A DNA stretch of 64,000 nt, taken from Gaiellaceae bacterium (GTDB lineage: Bacteria; Actinomycetota; Thermoleophilia; Gaiellales; Gaiellaceae). Under the pieces are notes generated by a model that searched no databases, was not told the origin of the DNA, and saw only the letters and a list, made by a program, of their open reading frames with translations. Shown piece after piece: positions 7,820-16,183 of the stretch (position 1 is its first letter; every line of letters starts with the position of its first letter). Position numbers and translations under genes: made by a program. Location: assembly GCA_030446625.1 (NCBI GenBank), contig JAUJMY010000001.1, positions 43,396-107,395 on the forward strand, read 5' to 3'.

Positions 7820-7841
7820 GTAACAAAGTGTTACTTGGCTC
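7820..7841. repeat. Palindromic 22-nt element, copy 1 (ccmA stop codon)
   Basis: Plus-strand sequence GTAACA, spacer AAG, then TGTTACTTGGCTC. With flanking bases it forms a perfect 8-bp inverted repeat (7818-7836: AAGTAACA/TGTTACTT, 3-nt loop). It differs from the copy at 36172-36193 only in the 3-nt loop. It is AT-rich for this genome and supplies the TAA stop of ccmA on the minus strand. Confidence 0.6.
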
Positions 7842-8424
7842 CTGCGAGCGCCACGTGTTCCGGCGCGAGCGGGGCGAGGCGGGCGGGGTCGTGTGTCGCG
7901 ACGAGGAACGCCCGCTCCCCGCGCAGCTCGACGAGCTCCCGATCGAGCAGCGCTGCGCCGTCGGCGTCGAGCGCGTTGAACGGCTCGTCCAGCAGCAGGA
8001 GGTCGGGCTCGTGGAGGAGCGTGCGGCAAAGCGCAAGGCGCTGGAGCATCCCGCGCGAGAACGCGCCGGCGCGCTCGTGACGCGCGTCCCAGAGGCCGAA
8101 GCGCTCCAGCAGCATCCCGATGCGCTCGCGCCGCTCGGGCACGCGGTAGAGCCGGCCGTAGAGGTCGAGATTCTCGAGCGCCGTGAGCTCGCGATAGACG
8201 AGCGCCTCGTGGCCGAGGTAGCCGATCCGGCCGCGCTCGACTCCCAACTCGAGCTCGCCGCTCGTCGGCGCGGCGAGCCCGGCGCACAGCCGCAGCAGCG
8301 TCGTCTTCCCGGACCCGTTCGGTCCCGTCACGACGGCGAAGCCGCCCCGCTCGACGTCGAGCTCGACGTCGCGGAGCACACGCTTCGACCCGAAGCGCTT
8401 CTCGAGCGCGCGCGCGCGGATCAC
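7831..8424 (-). CDS. ccmA: Haem exporter ABC ATPase CcmA
   Basis: A 197-residue ABC ATPase. Walker A is 'VTGPNGSGKTTLLRL', the signature is a variant ('AFSRGMLQRLAL'), Walker B is 'DLLLLDEPFNALD', and the H-loop is 'FLVATHDPARL'. The small size, absence of extra domains and position before ccmB identify CcmA. It energises the CcmABCD haem-handling complex. It is the first gene of the minus-strand cytochrome/haem operon, so the promoter should lie in the short gap 8425-8477, shared divergently with the secreted protein on the plus strand. Confidence 0.9.
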   Translation of the reverse strand: MIRARALEKRFGSKRVLRDVELDVERGGFAVVTGPNGSGKTTLLRLCAGLAAPTSGELELGVERGRIGYLGHEALVYRELTALENLDLYGRLYRVPERRERIGMLLERFGLWDARHERAGAFSRGMLQRLALCRTLLHEPDLLLLDEPFNALDADGAALLDRELVELRGERAFLVATHDPARLAPLAPEHVALAGAK

Positions 8425-8477
8425 GTCGTCAGTCTAGGGAGGTGACGGCACGGGGCGCGGCGGCGTATCTTCAGCGC

Positions 8478-9789
8478 ATGGCACGCGCAGCCGCGTTGTC
8501 GTTCGTGCTCGTCGCAACCGTCCTCGCGGCTCGCGTCGAACCCGCCGCGGCCTGCTCGTGCGCCGGCATCGACCCGCGAGCGGCGCTGGCGCGCGCAGAC
8601 GCCGCGTTCGTCGGCGTCCTCGTGGACAAGCGCCTGAAGTCGCCGCCGCTGCGCTCGACCGCCGACGCCGCGGTCTACACCTTTCGCGTCGAGACGGCGA
8701 TCAAGGGGCGGCTGCCGGCGCGGATCGAGGTCGAGAGTGCCGAGAGCGGCGCGTCCTGCGGGCTGGAGGCGGAGCCGGGCGTCCCGATCGGCCTCTTCCT
8801 CGACCGGCGCGGCGGTGTCTGGCGCTCGAGCCTCTGCCTCCAGATCTCGCCGGCGGAGCTCCGCCGCGCCGCCCGCCCGCTGCCGGCGCCGGCGGGTTCG
8901 GGCCGCCCCGCAGTCGTCGTCGGCGGCAGCTTCGCGCCCGCGCGGACGATCGCGCTCGACAGGAACGGGCGCACGCTCGCCTACGGCCTCGGGCGCGGGG
9001 AGAGCGTGGCGCTGTCGGTCTGCCCGGGGGGACGGCAGCTCGCGGAGCTCGTCCGCGACGAGCAGCGACTCCTTGTCGCGGTGCGAGCGCTCCCGCGGCT
9101 CCGTCGCGTCGGCGAGACCGCCGTCCCGAGGTCGCTCGTTCCGCGTACGGCCTATCCGACGGCGATCTCGTGCCGGGACGCGAACGCGAGCGAGTTGCTC
9201 ATCTTCGCGGCCGGCGAAGCTCGAAGCGTCGTCGTCCGCCTCCGACACGGGCGCTTCGAAGCCGTCCATCGTGGAGGTCGGGCGCTCGGCGCCGCCGTCG
9301 GGAGCAGGTACGCGTACCTCAACACGCCACGCTCGCTCGAACGCCTCGACCTGCGCACGAGGAGGGCCGCGATCGCGCGGGTACCGCGCGTGGACGGCTT
9401 CGCGCTCAGCCCGGACGGGCGCAGGCTCGCCGGGATCACCGACGCGGCGAGGCCCGGGAGTTGATCGTCGTCGACGCGAGGACTCGGTTTGTCCGGCGCC
9501 TCCCGCTCGACCCCGGCTCCTACGCGCTCGCCTGGCTCGACGGCGCGCGCGTGGCGGTGCTGCCGCGCCTGCCGGAAGCACGCGTCCGGGTCGTCGGCCC
9601 CGGCCTCCGATCGGCGACGGACCCGCGGCGTGGAACGCGCCGCTCGCGGTCGCGCGCGGCGGCTTCCTGCATGGGATCGCGCCCGACGGGCAGGTGCGCG
9701 TCGCGCGGGTGCCGCGCGGCCGCGTCCTCACGCGCCCGCCGCTCCCGTCGCGTGTCGCGTCGGCAATCGCGGCCGTCCCGCGCGGCTAG
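8478..9789 (+). pseudogene. Secreted NTR/TIMP-like domain plus beta-propeller-like protein, broken by two frameshifts
   Basis: The first frame starts ATG 8478 with a signal peptide ('ALSFVLVATVLAA', cleavage near 'PAAACSCAG'). It then runs into an NTR-like module beginning Cys-x-Cys and containing 'FRVETAIKG', followed by repeats of the kind 'GFALSPDGRRLAGITD'. That frame stops at 9464. The obvious continuation 'ELIVVDARTRFVRRLPLD...' is in a second frame from about 9460, and a third frame from about 9600 carries 'GGFLHGIAPDGQVRVARVP' to a stop at 9789. Each shift is one missing base, at a run of C/G (9451-9459 and 9598-9601). The full product would be about 436 aa, exported. Function is unknown. 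Whether the breaks are real or assembly errors is discussed in the findings. Confidence 0.65.
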
Positions 9790-10646
9790 AAGGCGTCGAC
9801 GAGCACGAAGGCGAGCAGCACGATGCTGATCACGCCGTTGACCGTGAAGAAGGCCGTGTCGAGCCGGCGCAGATCGCCCGGCCGGACGATCGCGTGCTCG
9901 TAGAGGAGGAGCAGCGCGACGACGCCGAGCCCGACCCAGTACGCGAGGCCCAGGCCGAGACCGGCCCCTGCGACCGCGAGCAGCGCGAGCGTCGCGACGT
10001 GGAGGGCGCGCGCGCCCCAGAACGTCGCTTCGACGCCGAAGCGCGTCGCCCACGAGTGCAGCCCCGCCGCGCGGTCGTGGGCGAGGTCGAAGAGCGAGTA
10101 GAAGAGGTCGAAACCCGCGACCCAGAGGGCGACTGCGACGCCGATGCACCACGCCTCCCACGGCAGCTCGCCGGTCAGCGCCAGCCACGCCGCGAGCGGC
10201 GCCAGCCCGAGCGACGCGCCGAGCCAGAGGTGGCAGACCCACGTGAAGCGCTTCAGGTACGGGTACACGACGAAGAGCGCGACGGGGATCGGCCAGAGCC
10301 AGCGCACGATCGAGTGGAGCTGCCAGACGGCGCCGACGAAGAGCGCGAGAGACGCGACGCAGAGCCCTACGACCTGGCTCCGGGAGAGCGCGCCGCGCGG
10401 CAGCTCCCGGGTGGCCGTCCGTGGATTGCGCGCGTCGAGCTCGGCGTCGACGAGCCGGTTCAGCGCCATCGCGAGCGTGCGCGCCGCGACCATCGCCACG
10501 GTGATCCAGAAGAGGCCGCGCGCGCCGGGGTCGCCGTCCGTGGCGAGGACAGCGCCCACGTATGCGAACGGGAGCGCGAAGACGGTGTGCTCGAGCTTGA
10601 CGAGCGACGCCAGGCGCCTCGGCAGTCCGACCGCCGTCGCGGTCAT
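9786..10646 (-). CDS. UbiA-family prenyltransferase, probably MqnP of the futalosine menaquinone route
   Basis: A 286-residue protein with eight to nine transmembrane helices and the two Asp-rich motifs of UbiA enzymes: 'NRLVDAELDARNPRT' (NxxxDxxxD) and 'DLFYSLFDLAHDR'. These motifs bind the magnesium-complexed polyprenyl diphosphate. The exact form of the first motif and 'RELPRGALS' are characteristic of the UbiA-like proteins (MqnP) that prenylate 1,4-dihydroxy-6-naphthoate in the futalosine pathway; 4-hydroxybenzoate prenyltransferases are close relatives. The ATG overlaps the mogA stop by 4 nt. Substrate is inferred from motif style only; no mqn genes are in the window. Confidence 0.8.
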   Translation of the reverse strand: MTATAVGLPRRLASLVKLEHTVFALPFAYVGAVLATDGDPGARGLFWITVAMVAARTLAMALNRLVDAELDARNPRTATRELPRGALSRSQVVGLCVASLALFVGAVWQLHSIVRWLWPIPVALFVVYPYLKRFTWVCHLWLGASLGLAPLAAWLALTGELPWEAWCIGVAVALWVAGFDLFYSLFDLAHDRAAGLHSWATRFGVEATFWGARALHVATLALLAVAGAGLGLGLAYWVGLGVVALLLLYEHAIVRPGDLRRLDTAFFTVNGVISIVLLAFVLVDAF

Positions 10647-11122
10647 GTCTGCGCGTGCCGGCTCGGCTGGCCCGCGACGAGCTCGAGCGCGTGCTCCAGC
10701 GCGGGCTCGAGCACGGCGAACCCGTCGCGGCAGCCGCCGGTCGACCCGGGCAGGTTGACGACCAGCGTCTCGCCGCGGATCCCGGCGACGCCGCGCGAGA
10801 GCAGACCGTGCGGCGTCTTCGCCGCCGCGTCCGCGCGGATCGCCTCCGCGATCCCCGGCGCCGGGCGGTCGAGGACCTCGAGGGTCGCCTCGGGCGTGAC
10901 GTCGCGCGGGGCGACGCCGGTGCCGCCGGTCGTCAGGACGAGCCGCGCGTCCTTGGCGAGCGCGGCGATCCCGTCCGCGACGGCCGGCCGCTCGTCCGGG
11001 ACGACGGCGCGCGTCACGTCGTAGCCGCGCTCGTCGAGCAAGCGCGCGAGGAGGTCGCCGCTCTCGTCCTCGCGCTCGCCGCGGAAGACGCCGTCGGAGA
11101 CCGTCAGCACCCCGGCCTTCAC
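10643..11122 (-). CDS. Molybdopterin adenylyltransferase (MogA/MoaB family)
   Basis: A 159-residue single-domain MoCF_biosynth protein. It starts 'MKAGVLTVSDGVFRGERED' and carries the molybdopterin-binding 'LVLTTGGTGVAPRDVTPEA' and 'ETLVVNLPGSTGGCRDGF'. MogA/MoaB adenylates molybdopterin before MoeA inserts molybdate. moaC is directly upstream (4-nt overlap) and ubiA directly downstream (4-nt overlap); the partner moeA lies 10 kb away at 20978-22183. MogA and MoaB cannot be separated by sequence inspection. Confidence 0.92.
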   Translation of the reverse strand: MKAGVLTVSDGVFRGEREDESGDLLARLLDERGYDVTRAVVPDERPAVADGIAALAKDARLVLTTGGTGVAPRDVTPEATLEVLDRPAPGIAEAIRADAAAKTPHGLLSRGVAGIRGETLVVNLPGSTGGCRDGFAVLEPALEHALELVAGQPSRHAQT

Positions 11123-11565
11123 GAGGGCTCCTTCACCTTCTCCACCAGACGAACCGCCGAGACCGTCATGTCCGCGTCGATCGCCTTGGCCATGTCGTAG
11201 ACGGTCAGGGCGGCGATCGTGGCCGCGACGAGCGCCTCCATCTCCACGCCGGTCTGCGCGGTCGTCTCGGCCGTGGCGCGTATCGCGACGGCATCGTCTG
11301 CGACCTCCAGCGCGACGTCGACGTGCGTCAGGGGAAGCGGGTGGCAGAGCGGGATCAGGTCGCTCGTCCGCTTCGCGGCCATGATCCCTGCGAGCTGCGC
11401 GGTCGCCAGCGCGTCGCCCTTCGGCAGCTCCCGCAGGCGGCGCGCCGTCTCCGGAGCCATCCGCAGCGTCGCCTCCGCCCGGGCGCGCCGACGCGATGGT
11501 GGCTTGCCGCCGACGTCGACCATCCGCACGGCTCCGGACGCGTCGACGTGCGACAGCTCGCTCAC
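11119..11565 (-). CDS. moaC: Cyclic pyranopterin monophosphate synthase
   Basis: MoaC works with MoaA to make cyclic pyranopterin monophosphate from GTP, the first step of molybdenum cofactor synthesis. The protein contains 'LSHVDASGAVRMVDVGGK' at the start, the active-site 'IPLCHPLPLTHV', 'TAQTGVEMEALVAATIAALT' and 'VYDMAKAIDADM'. The GTG at 11565 begins exactly before the conserved LSHVD segment and gives 148 aa, slightly short of the usual 160. It is separated from the upstream trehalose-type gene by only 19 nt and overlaps mogA by 4 nt. Confidence 0.93.
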   Translation of the reverse strand: MSELSHVDASGAVRMVDVGGKPPSRRRARAEATLRMAPETARRLRELPKGDALATAQLAGIMAAKRTSDLIPLCHPLPLTHVDVALEVADDAVAIRATAETTAQTGVEMEALVAATIAALTVYDMAKAIDADMTVSAVRLVEKVKEPS

Positions 11566-11584
11566 GTACGCGATCGTAGCCCCG

Positions 11585-13048
11585 TCAGCTCGGCGCGCCC
11601 GCGCGGTCGAAGTCCGCGAGCTGCGCGTCGATCCAGACTTCGAGGTCGTTCCGGCGCACGTGGGCGCGGATCGCGTCGAGCCGCGCGCGGCGCTCTTCCG
11701 GAGGGAGCTCGAGCGCGGCGTGGATCGCGTTCGCCTGGCCGACCAGGTCGAACGGGTTGACCGAGATCGCCCACTCCGCCAGCTCCTCGTGCACGCCCGC
11801 ATTCTCGGACAGGACGAGCACGCCGTCGCGCTCGTTGACGAGGGGCGCCTCCTTCGCGACGAGGTTGAGCCCGTCGAAGATCGCGTTCACGAGCAGGACG
11901 TCGAACTGCTTGTAAGCCGCGACCGCCTGCGGGAAGTCGTCGCGGATCTGGAGGTCGATCGGGGTCCAGCCGAGGCGCTGGAAGCGGTCGTTCACCTGCC
12001 GTGCCGTCCGCTGGATCGCGCCGAGGTACTCGGAGTACTCCGGGATGTCCTGCCGCGACGGGTCGAGCAGCGCGAGCATCGCGACGCGGCCGTGCATCTC
12101 GGGGTGGGCGTCGAGGTAGAGCTCGAACGCGCGGAAGCCGCGGACGACGTTCTTCGACGGGTCCGTGCGGTCGACGCGGACGATCAGCTTCTCGGGCCGT
12201 CGCGCGGCGATCTCCCGCTCCGCGGCGAGGACGGCGTCGCTCGCCGCGAGCTCGTCGAACTCCTGCGGGTCGACGGAGATCGCGTGACTCGTGACGAGCG
12301 TGCGGCGTCCGTCGAGCAGGAGCGCGCCGCCCGGGTCGTCGCAGGACGCCCCGGCCACCTGCTCGCACGAGCGGAGGAAGTTCCGGGCCCAGCGCGACGT
12401 GTGGAACCCGACGACGTCGTTCGCGAGCAGGCTCTCGTGCACGACGCGCCGCAGCGCCTCGGGCAGGACGTGCCAGTAGTCCGGCTGCGGCCACGGCACG
12501 TGGACGAAGTGCGCGAGCTGCGCGTCCGGCCGCGCCTCTCGGACCATTTGCGGCGCGAGGTAGAGGTGGTAGTCGTGGAAGAAGACCGTCGCGCCCGGCC
12601 GCGCTTCGAGCTCCGCAAGCACGGCCTCCGCGAAGTTCCGGTTCACGCGCGCGTAGCCCTCGTGCCACGCGTGGTGCAGTCCGGGATCGGCGCTCGGCGC
12701 CGCCGCGAGCGGCCAGAGGTAGTGCTGGAGGAACCACAGCACCGGGTTCGAGACGACGTTGTAGAACCAGTCGTAGGCGATCGCGTCGTGCGCGACGAGG
12801 CGCAGGCGGTACGGCGAGCCGTCACGCGCCGTCTCGTCGACCGCGCCGTCGCCCGCGTCGGCCGCCACCGCGCGGTCCTCCTCGCTGATCGCGCTCGCGA
12901 TCCACGTCACGTCGTGGTGCGAGACGAGGCTCCGGAGCGCGGTCACGAGGCCGCCGCCGCCGCGCCGCGCGCCGCGCGCGCCGGCCGCGTCGCGCGTGAA
13001 GCCGACTGGTCCGCGGTTGGAGACGACGATGATCTGGCGCCGGCTCAT
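11585..13048 (-). CDS. otsA: Trehalose-6-phosphate synthase (GT20, OtsA-like)
   Basis: A 487-residue retaining glycosyltransferase of family GT20. OtsA transfers glucose from a nucleotide sugar to glucose-6-phosphate. Landmarks are 'IIVVSNRGPVGF', 'FFHDYHLYLAPQM', 'HFVHVPWPQPDYW', 'VVGFHTSRWARNFL', the phosphate-binding 'RVDRTDPSKNVVRGF' and the donor-site 'NAIFDGLNLVAKEAPLVN'. The 'RVDRTDPSKN' segment departs from the usual R-x-D-Y-x-K-G, although the Arg and Lys are kept, so the acceptor or donor may differ from classic OtsA. No OtsB phosphatase is adjacent; a GT4 trehalose-synthase-like gene lies 31 nt upstream instead. Confidence 0.85.
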   Translation of the reverse strand: MSRRQIIVVSNRGPVGFTRDAAGARGARRGGGGLVTALRSLVSHHDVTWIASAISEEDRAVAADAGDGAVDETARDGSPYRLRLVAHDAIAYDWFYNVVSNPVLWFLQHYLWPLAAAPSADPGLHHAWHEGYARVNRNFAEAVLAELEARPGATVFFHDYHLYLAPQMVREARPDAQLAHFVHVPWPQPDYWHVLPEALRRVVHESLLANDVVGFHTSRWARNFLRSCEQVAGASCDDPGGALLLDGRRTLVTSHAISVDPQEFDELAASDAVLAAEREIAARRPEKLIVRVDRTDPSKNVVRGFRAFELYLDAHPEMHGRVAMLALLDPSRQDIPEYSEYLGAIQRTARQVNDRFQRLGWTPIDLQIRDDFPQAVAAYKQFDVLLVNAIFDGLNLVAKEAPLVNERDGVLVLSENAGVHEELAEWAISVNPFDLVGQANAIHAALELPPEERRARLDAIRAHVRRNDLEVWIDAQLADFDRAGAPS

Positions 13049-13079
13049 GGCGCGGCGCAGCGTACTGCCGTCAGGTCGC

Positions 13080-14396
13080 CTAGGCCGCGACGCTGGCGAG
13101 CTCGACGCCCGCGGTCTCGTTCCCGAGCTGGCGGTTGAAGAGTGCGAGCCAGTCGCGCAGCAGGCGCGGCGTGAGGAAGTTCCGGCGCACCGCCTCCTTC
13201 CCCTTCAGCGCGCGCACACGCGCCTCCGTCGGATCGCGCAGGGCCTCGATGCACGCGTCGGCGCACTCGTCCGGCGACTCCACCAGCCACCCCGTCTGCC
13301 CGTCCTCGATCTGGACGACGATCCCGCCCACGCGCCCGGCGACGGTCGGCCGGGCCTTCCAGAGCGCCTCGGAGACCGTGAGGCCGAAGCCCTCTTTGAT
13401 CGACTTCTGGATCACCGCGGCCGAGTGCACCTGGAACGCGTTCACCTCGACCGAGCCGACGTTGTTCAGGTTCGAGAGGATGAAGATGTCGGGGTCGTTG
13501 TCAGCATAGGCAACGGTCTTGTTGTAGAAGTCCCAGCCCTCGGGGTCGTCGTGAGCCATCGAGCCGACGAGCGCGAGCTGCACCTCCGGGAACCGGTCCT
13601 TGACGCCGCGGTACGCGTCGATCACCCCGAGCGGGTCCTTCCACGGGTCGAAGCGCGACACCTGGGTCAGCAGCGGCCGCTCGACGTCGATCCCGAACTG
13701 GTCGACGATGTAGGCCGCGTCCTCGGGCGAAAGGGCCATGTTCTTCGGCGCGAGCGGGTCGATCGCCGGCGGCCAGATGAAGCACTCGGGCAGGTTCCGC
13801 GCGTCCGGGACGTACTCGCGCATGTGGAAGATCGCGGCGTCGTAGTGGGAGATCGACGGGAGCAGGAAGTTGAAGACGTCCCAGTTCGGCGTCGAGAAGT
13901 CGATGTGCCCGCGCCACGTCCACTTCGCCTGCGAGTCCGGGAAGTGGTCGATCATCGAGACGGGCTGCGGGTCGTGCACGACGACGAAGTCGTAGTCGTC
14001 GTCGAACTCGGCCGCGTTCTGCGCGTTGTAGCGCATGAAGATCTGCTCCTGCTCCGCGGTCAGGCCCTGCGGATTGCCCTGGAGCGCGTTGTGGATCGTC
14101 TTCGTGACGTTGAAGAACTCGTCCTGTCCCTGGATGATCCGCCACTCGACGTCGAGGCCGGCGTCCGCCATCAGCGGGATCAGCGTGTAGTTGATCTCCG
14201 CGACACCGCCTCCGAACGCGGTCGCCGAGAGATGGACGACGCGCTTGCCGGCGAGCGGCTCCGCGAGGCGGCGGATCTCCTCCATGAGCCCGCGCGTCGC
14301 GATCGTCGCGTAGTCGCCCAGCGACTTGTGACCGACGTTGACGACCGGGAGCATGTGGTAGGAGTCGCAGCCGCTTGAGGGTCGACCGCGCCGCAC
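13080..14396 (-). CDS. treT: TreT-like trehalose glycosyltransferring synthase (GT4)
   Basis: A GT4 enzyme of about 424-438 residues. TreT interconverts trehalose with NDP-glucose plus glucose. The N-terminus 'HKSLGDYATIATRGLMEEI', 'VVHLSATAFGGGVAEINYTL', 'DDYDFVVVHDPQP' and the donor-site 'QKSIKEGFGLTVSEALWK' with 'TVAGRVGGI' match TreT and trehalose phosphorylase/synthase relatives. 'SRFDPWKDPLGVIDAYR' is the phosphate-contact segment. The start may be GTG 14396 or ATG 14354; the latter is nearer the conserved region. It is co-directional with the OtsA-like gene, and a two-enzyme route acting on one disaccharide is likely. Confidence 0.82.
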   Translation of the reverse strand: MRRGRPSSGCDSYHMLPVVNVGHKSLGDYATIATRGLMEEIRRLAEPLAGKRVVHLSATAFGGGVAEINYTLIPLMADAGLDVEWRIIQGQDEFFNVTKTIHNALQGNPQGLTAEQEQIFMRYNAQNAAEFDDDYDFVVVHDPQPVSMIDHFPDSQAKWTWRGHIDFSTPNWDVFNFLLPSISHYDAAIFHMREYVPDARNLPECFIWPPAIDPLAPKNMALSPEDAAYIVDQFGIDVERPLLTQVSRFDPWKDPLGVIDAYRGVKDRFPEVQLALVGSMAHDDPEGWDFYNKTVAYADNDPDIFILSNLNNVGSVEVNAFQVHSAAVIQKSIKEGFGLTVSEALWKARPTVAGRVGGIVVQIEDGQTGWLVESPDECADACIEALRDPTEARVRALKGKEAVRRNFLTPRLLRDWLALFNRQLGNETAGVELASVAA

Positions 14397-14437
14397 GATA
14401 CCGGGAGCGCTCGACGCCGCACCCGCCGCCGGCGCGG

Positions 14438-14854
14438 CTAGCGCAAAAGCTTTACGAACCGCAGACGCGAGCCCTGTCCGTTCTCGCGGGGTCCGATCTC
14501 GAGCTCGTCCGCGATCGACTCGATGATCGCGATCCCGAGGCCTCCCTCGCTCAGCTCGGCATCGCCCGGCCCGCGCTCCGAGAAGTCGAAGCCCCCGCCG
14601 TTGTCGGCGACCTCGATCACCAGCCGGTCCGGCTGCAGGTCGTAGACGATCTCGACCACGCCTTGTCCGTTGGGGTATGCGTGGCGGACGGAGTTCGAGC
14701 AGGCCTCGGTCAGCGCCAGCTTCAGGTCGGCAAGGTTCTCGTGCGAGAGCTCGCGCAGGCGTGAGAGCCCCGTGAGGGCGAGGCGCCCCAGCGTGATGTA
14801 CTCCGCCTTAGCAGGGATGGTCAGTCGGATCGCATGCTCGCCGGCGACGCCCAC
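14438..14854 (-). CDS. RsbW-like anti-sigma factor / serine kinase (HATPase_c)
   Basis: A 138-residue single GHKL ATPase domain. The N box is 'ALTEACSNSVRHAYPNG', the G1 box 'IEVADNGGGFDF' and the G2 box 'SEGGLGIAIIESI'. Such stand-alone domains are anti-sigma factors that bind stress sigma factors and phosphorylate an anti-anti-sigma partner (RsbW/SpoIIAB type). Neither a sigma factor nor an STAS-domain gene is nearby, so the partner is unknown. It lies between the trehalose-type genes and an HtrA protease, a neighbourhood compatible with a general stress response. Confidence 0.85.
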   Translation of the reverse strand: MGVAGEHAIRLTIPAKAEYITLGRLALTGLSRLRELSHENLADLKLALTEACSNSVRHAYPNGQGVVEIVYDLQPDRLVIEVADNGGGFDFSERGPGDAELSEGGLGIAIIESIADELEIGPRENGQGSRLRFVKLLR

Positions 14855-14913
14855 TACGCGGACGTTGCCCGTCTCCCGCTGCTTCTAATCGGGAAAGTGC
14901 GGGTTCTTTCGCG

Positions 14914-16128
14914 TCACGACGGGTCGTCCGGGCGCTCGGCGAGCCGGACGGGCACGTTCAGGCGCTGCGCGCCGCGCACGATGGTGAACGTCGCCACCTG
15001 GCCCGGGTGGAGCCGGCCCGTGACGATCCGCACGAGATCGGCGCCGCTGCGGACGCGGCGGCCGTCGATCGCGACGACGACATCGCCGCCGGTCGTCAGC
15101 TCGCGCCCCTCGAGCTCGACCGTCTTCGAGCCGCCCCGCAGGCCCGCCCGCCGCGCCGGGCCCGGCTTCACGTCGACGATCAGCGCGCCGCGCGACGCGG
15201 CGTACCCGAGGCGGCGCGCGATGCCCGGCGTCAGGTCGTCGGTCGTGATCCCCACGTACGCGTACGGCACCCGCCCGCTCTCGATCAGCTGGCGCATCGA
15301 GCGGCGCGCCGCGTTGATCGGCACCGCGAAGCCGACCCCCTCGGCCGTGCCCGACGTGCTCCTGATCTGGGCGTTGATGCCGATCACGCGCCCGCGCGCG
15401 TCGAACAGCGGCCCGCCCGAGTTCCCGCGGTTGATGGGCGCGTCGATCTGGATCGCGTCGATGATGTCGTACGGCTCCGCTGTCAGCGAGTCGATCGCGC
15501 GTCCCGTAGCGGAGACGACGCCGACGGAGAGCGAGCTCTGCTCGCCGAACGGGCTTCCGATCGCCGCCACGGGCTCGCCGACGACGACCCGCGACGAGTC
15601 GCCGAGCGGGAGGGGCGTCAGCGGGTGCCGCTTCGGGTCGACACGCAGCACGCCGACGTCGACGTAGACGTCCCAGCCGACGAGCTCGGCCGGCACGCGC
15701 TCTCCGTCCGTGAACTCGACGAACAGCCGCGCAGCCGGGCGCACGTCGGCGCCGGGGCGCTCGCCCGCGTCGGTCACGACGTGCGCGTTCGTCAGCACGT
15801 AGCCGTCGCCCGAGACGACGAAGCCCGACCCCTGCGCTGCCTGCCCGTCCTGCGCATGCTCGCCGAACAGCGCGTACACGGTGACGACGCCGGGCGCGCG
15901 CGCCGCGTACAGGCGCGCGGGATCGAAGCCGTTGCCGGTGAGCGGTGCTGCGGGCGCGGCGACCGCCCGAGGCTCGTCGACGTCGGCAGGCACCGCGGCC
16001 GGCTCGACGACGACCGTCTCCGTCCGGGGCTCGCCGATCCACCCCGCGGCCGCTCCGACCGCGAGGACGGCGACCCCGCCCAGAACGGCCGAGACGAGGG
16101 CGACGACGGCGAGGGCGGTCGGGCGCAT
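14914..16128 (-). CDS. HtrA/DegP-like membrane-anchored serine protease with PDZ domain
   Basis: A 404-residue protein. The N-terminal signal anchor is 'LAVVALVSAVLGGVAVLAV' (residues about 5-30), followed by a Pro/Ala-rich linker. The trypsin-like domain has the catalytic His in 'VLTNAHVVTDAG', the Asp in 'VYVDVGVLRVD' and the Ser in 'APINRGNSGGPLFD'. A C-terminal PDZ domain contains 'GALIVDVKPGPARRAGL' and 'GGDVVVAIDGRRV'. It would act outside the membrane on misfolded proteins. It lies just downstream of a two-component system on the same strand, the usual arrangement for envelope-stress or MtrAB-type regulation. Confidence 0.93.
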   Translation of the reverse strand: MRPTALAVVALVSAVLGGVAVLAVGAAAGWIGEPRTETVVVEPAAVPADVDEPRAVAAPAAPLTGNGFDPARLYAARAPGVVTVYALFGEHAQDGQAAQGSGFVVSGDGYVLTNAHVVTDAGERPGADVRPAARLFVEFTDGERVPAELVGWDVYVDVGVLRVDPKRHPLTPLPLGDSSRVVVGEPVAAIGSPFGEQSSLSVGVVSATGRAIDSLTAEPYDIIDAIQIDAPINRGNSGGPLFDARGRVIGINAQIRSTSGTAEGVGFAVPINAARRSMRQLIESGRVPYAYVGITTDDLTPGIARRLGYAASRGALIVDVKPGPARRAGLRGGSKTVELEGRELTTGGDVVVAIDGRRVRSGADLVRIVTGRLHPGQVATFTIVRGAQRLNVPVRLAERPDDPS

Positions 16129-16183
16129 CGAGCGGCGTACTGTAGCCCCGCCGCCTCGTTTTCACGTGAAAGCGCGGCCGCGC

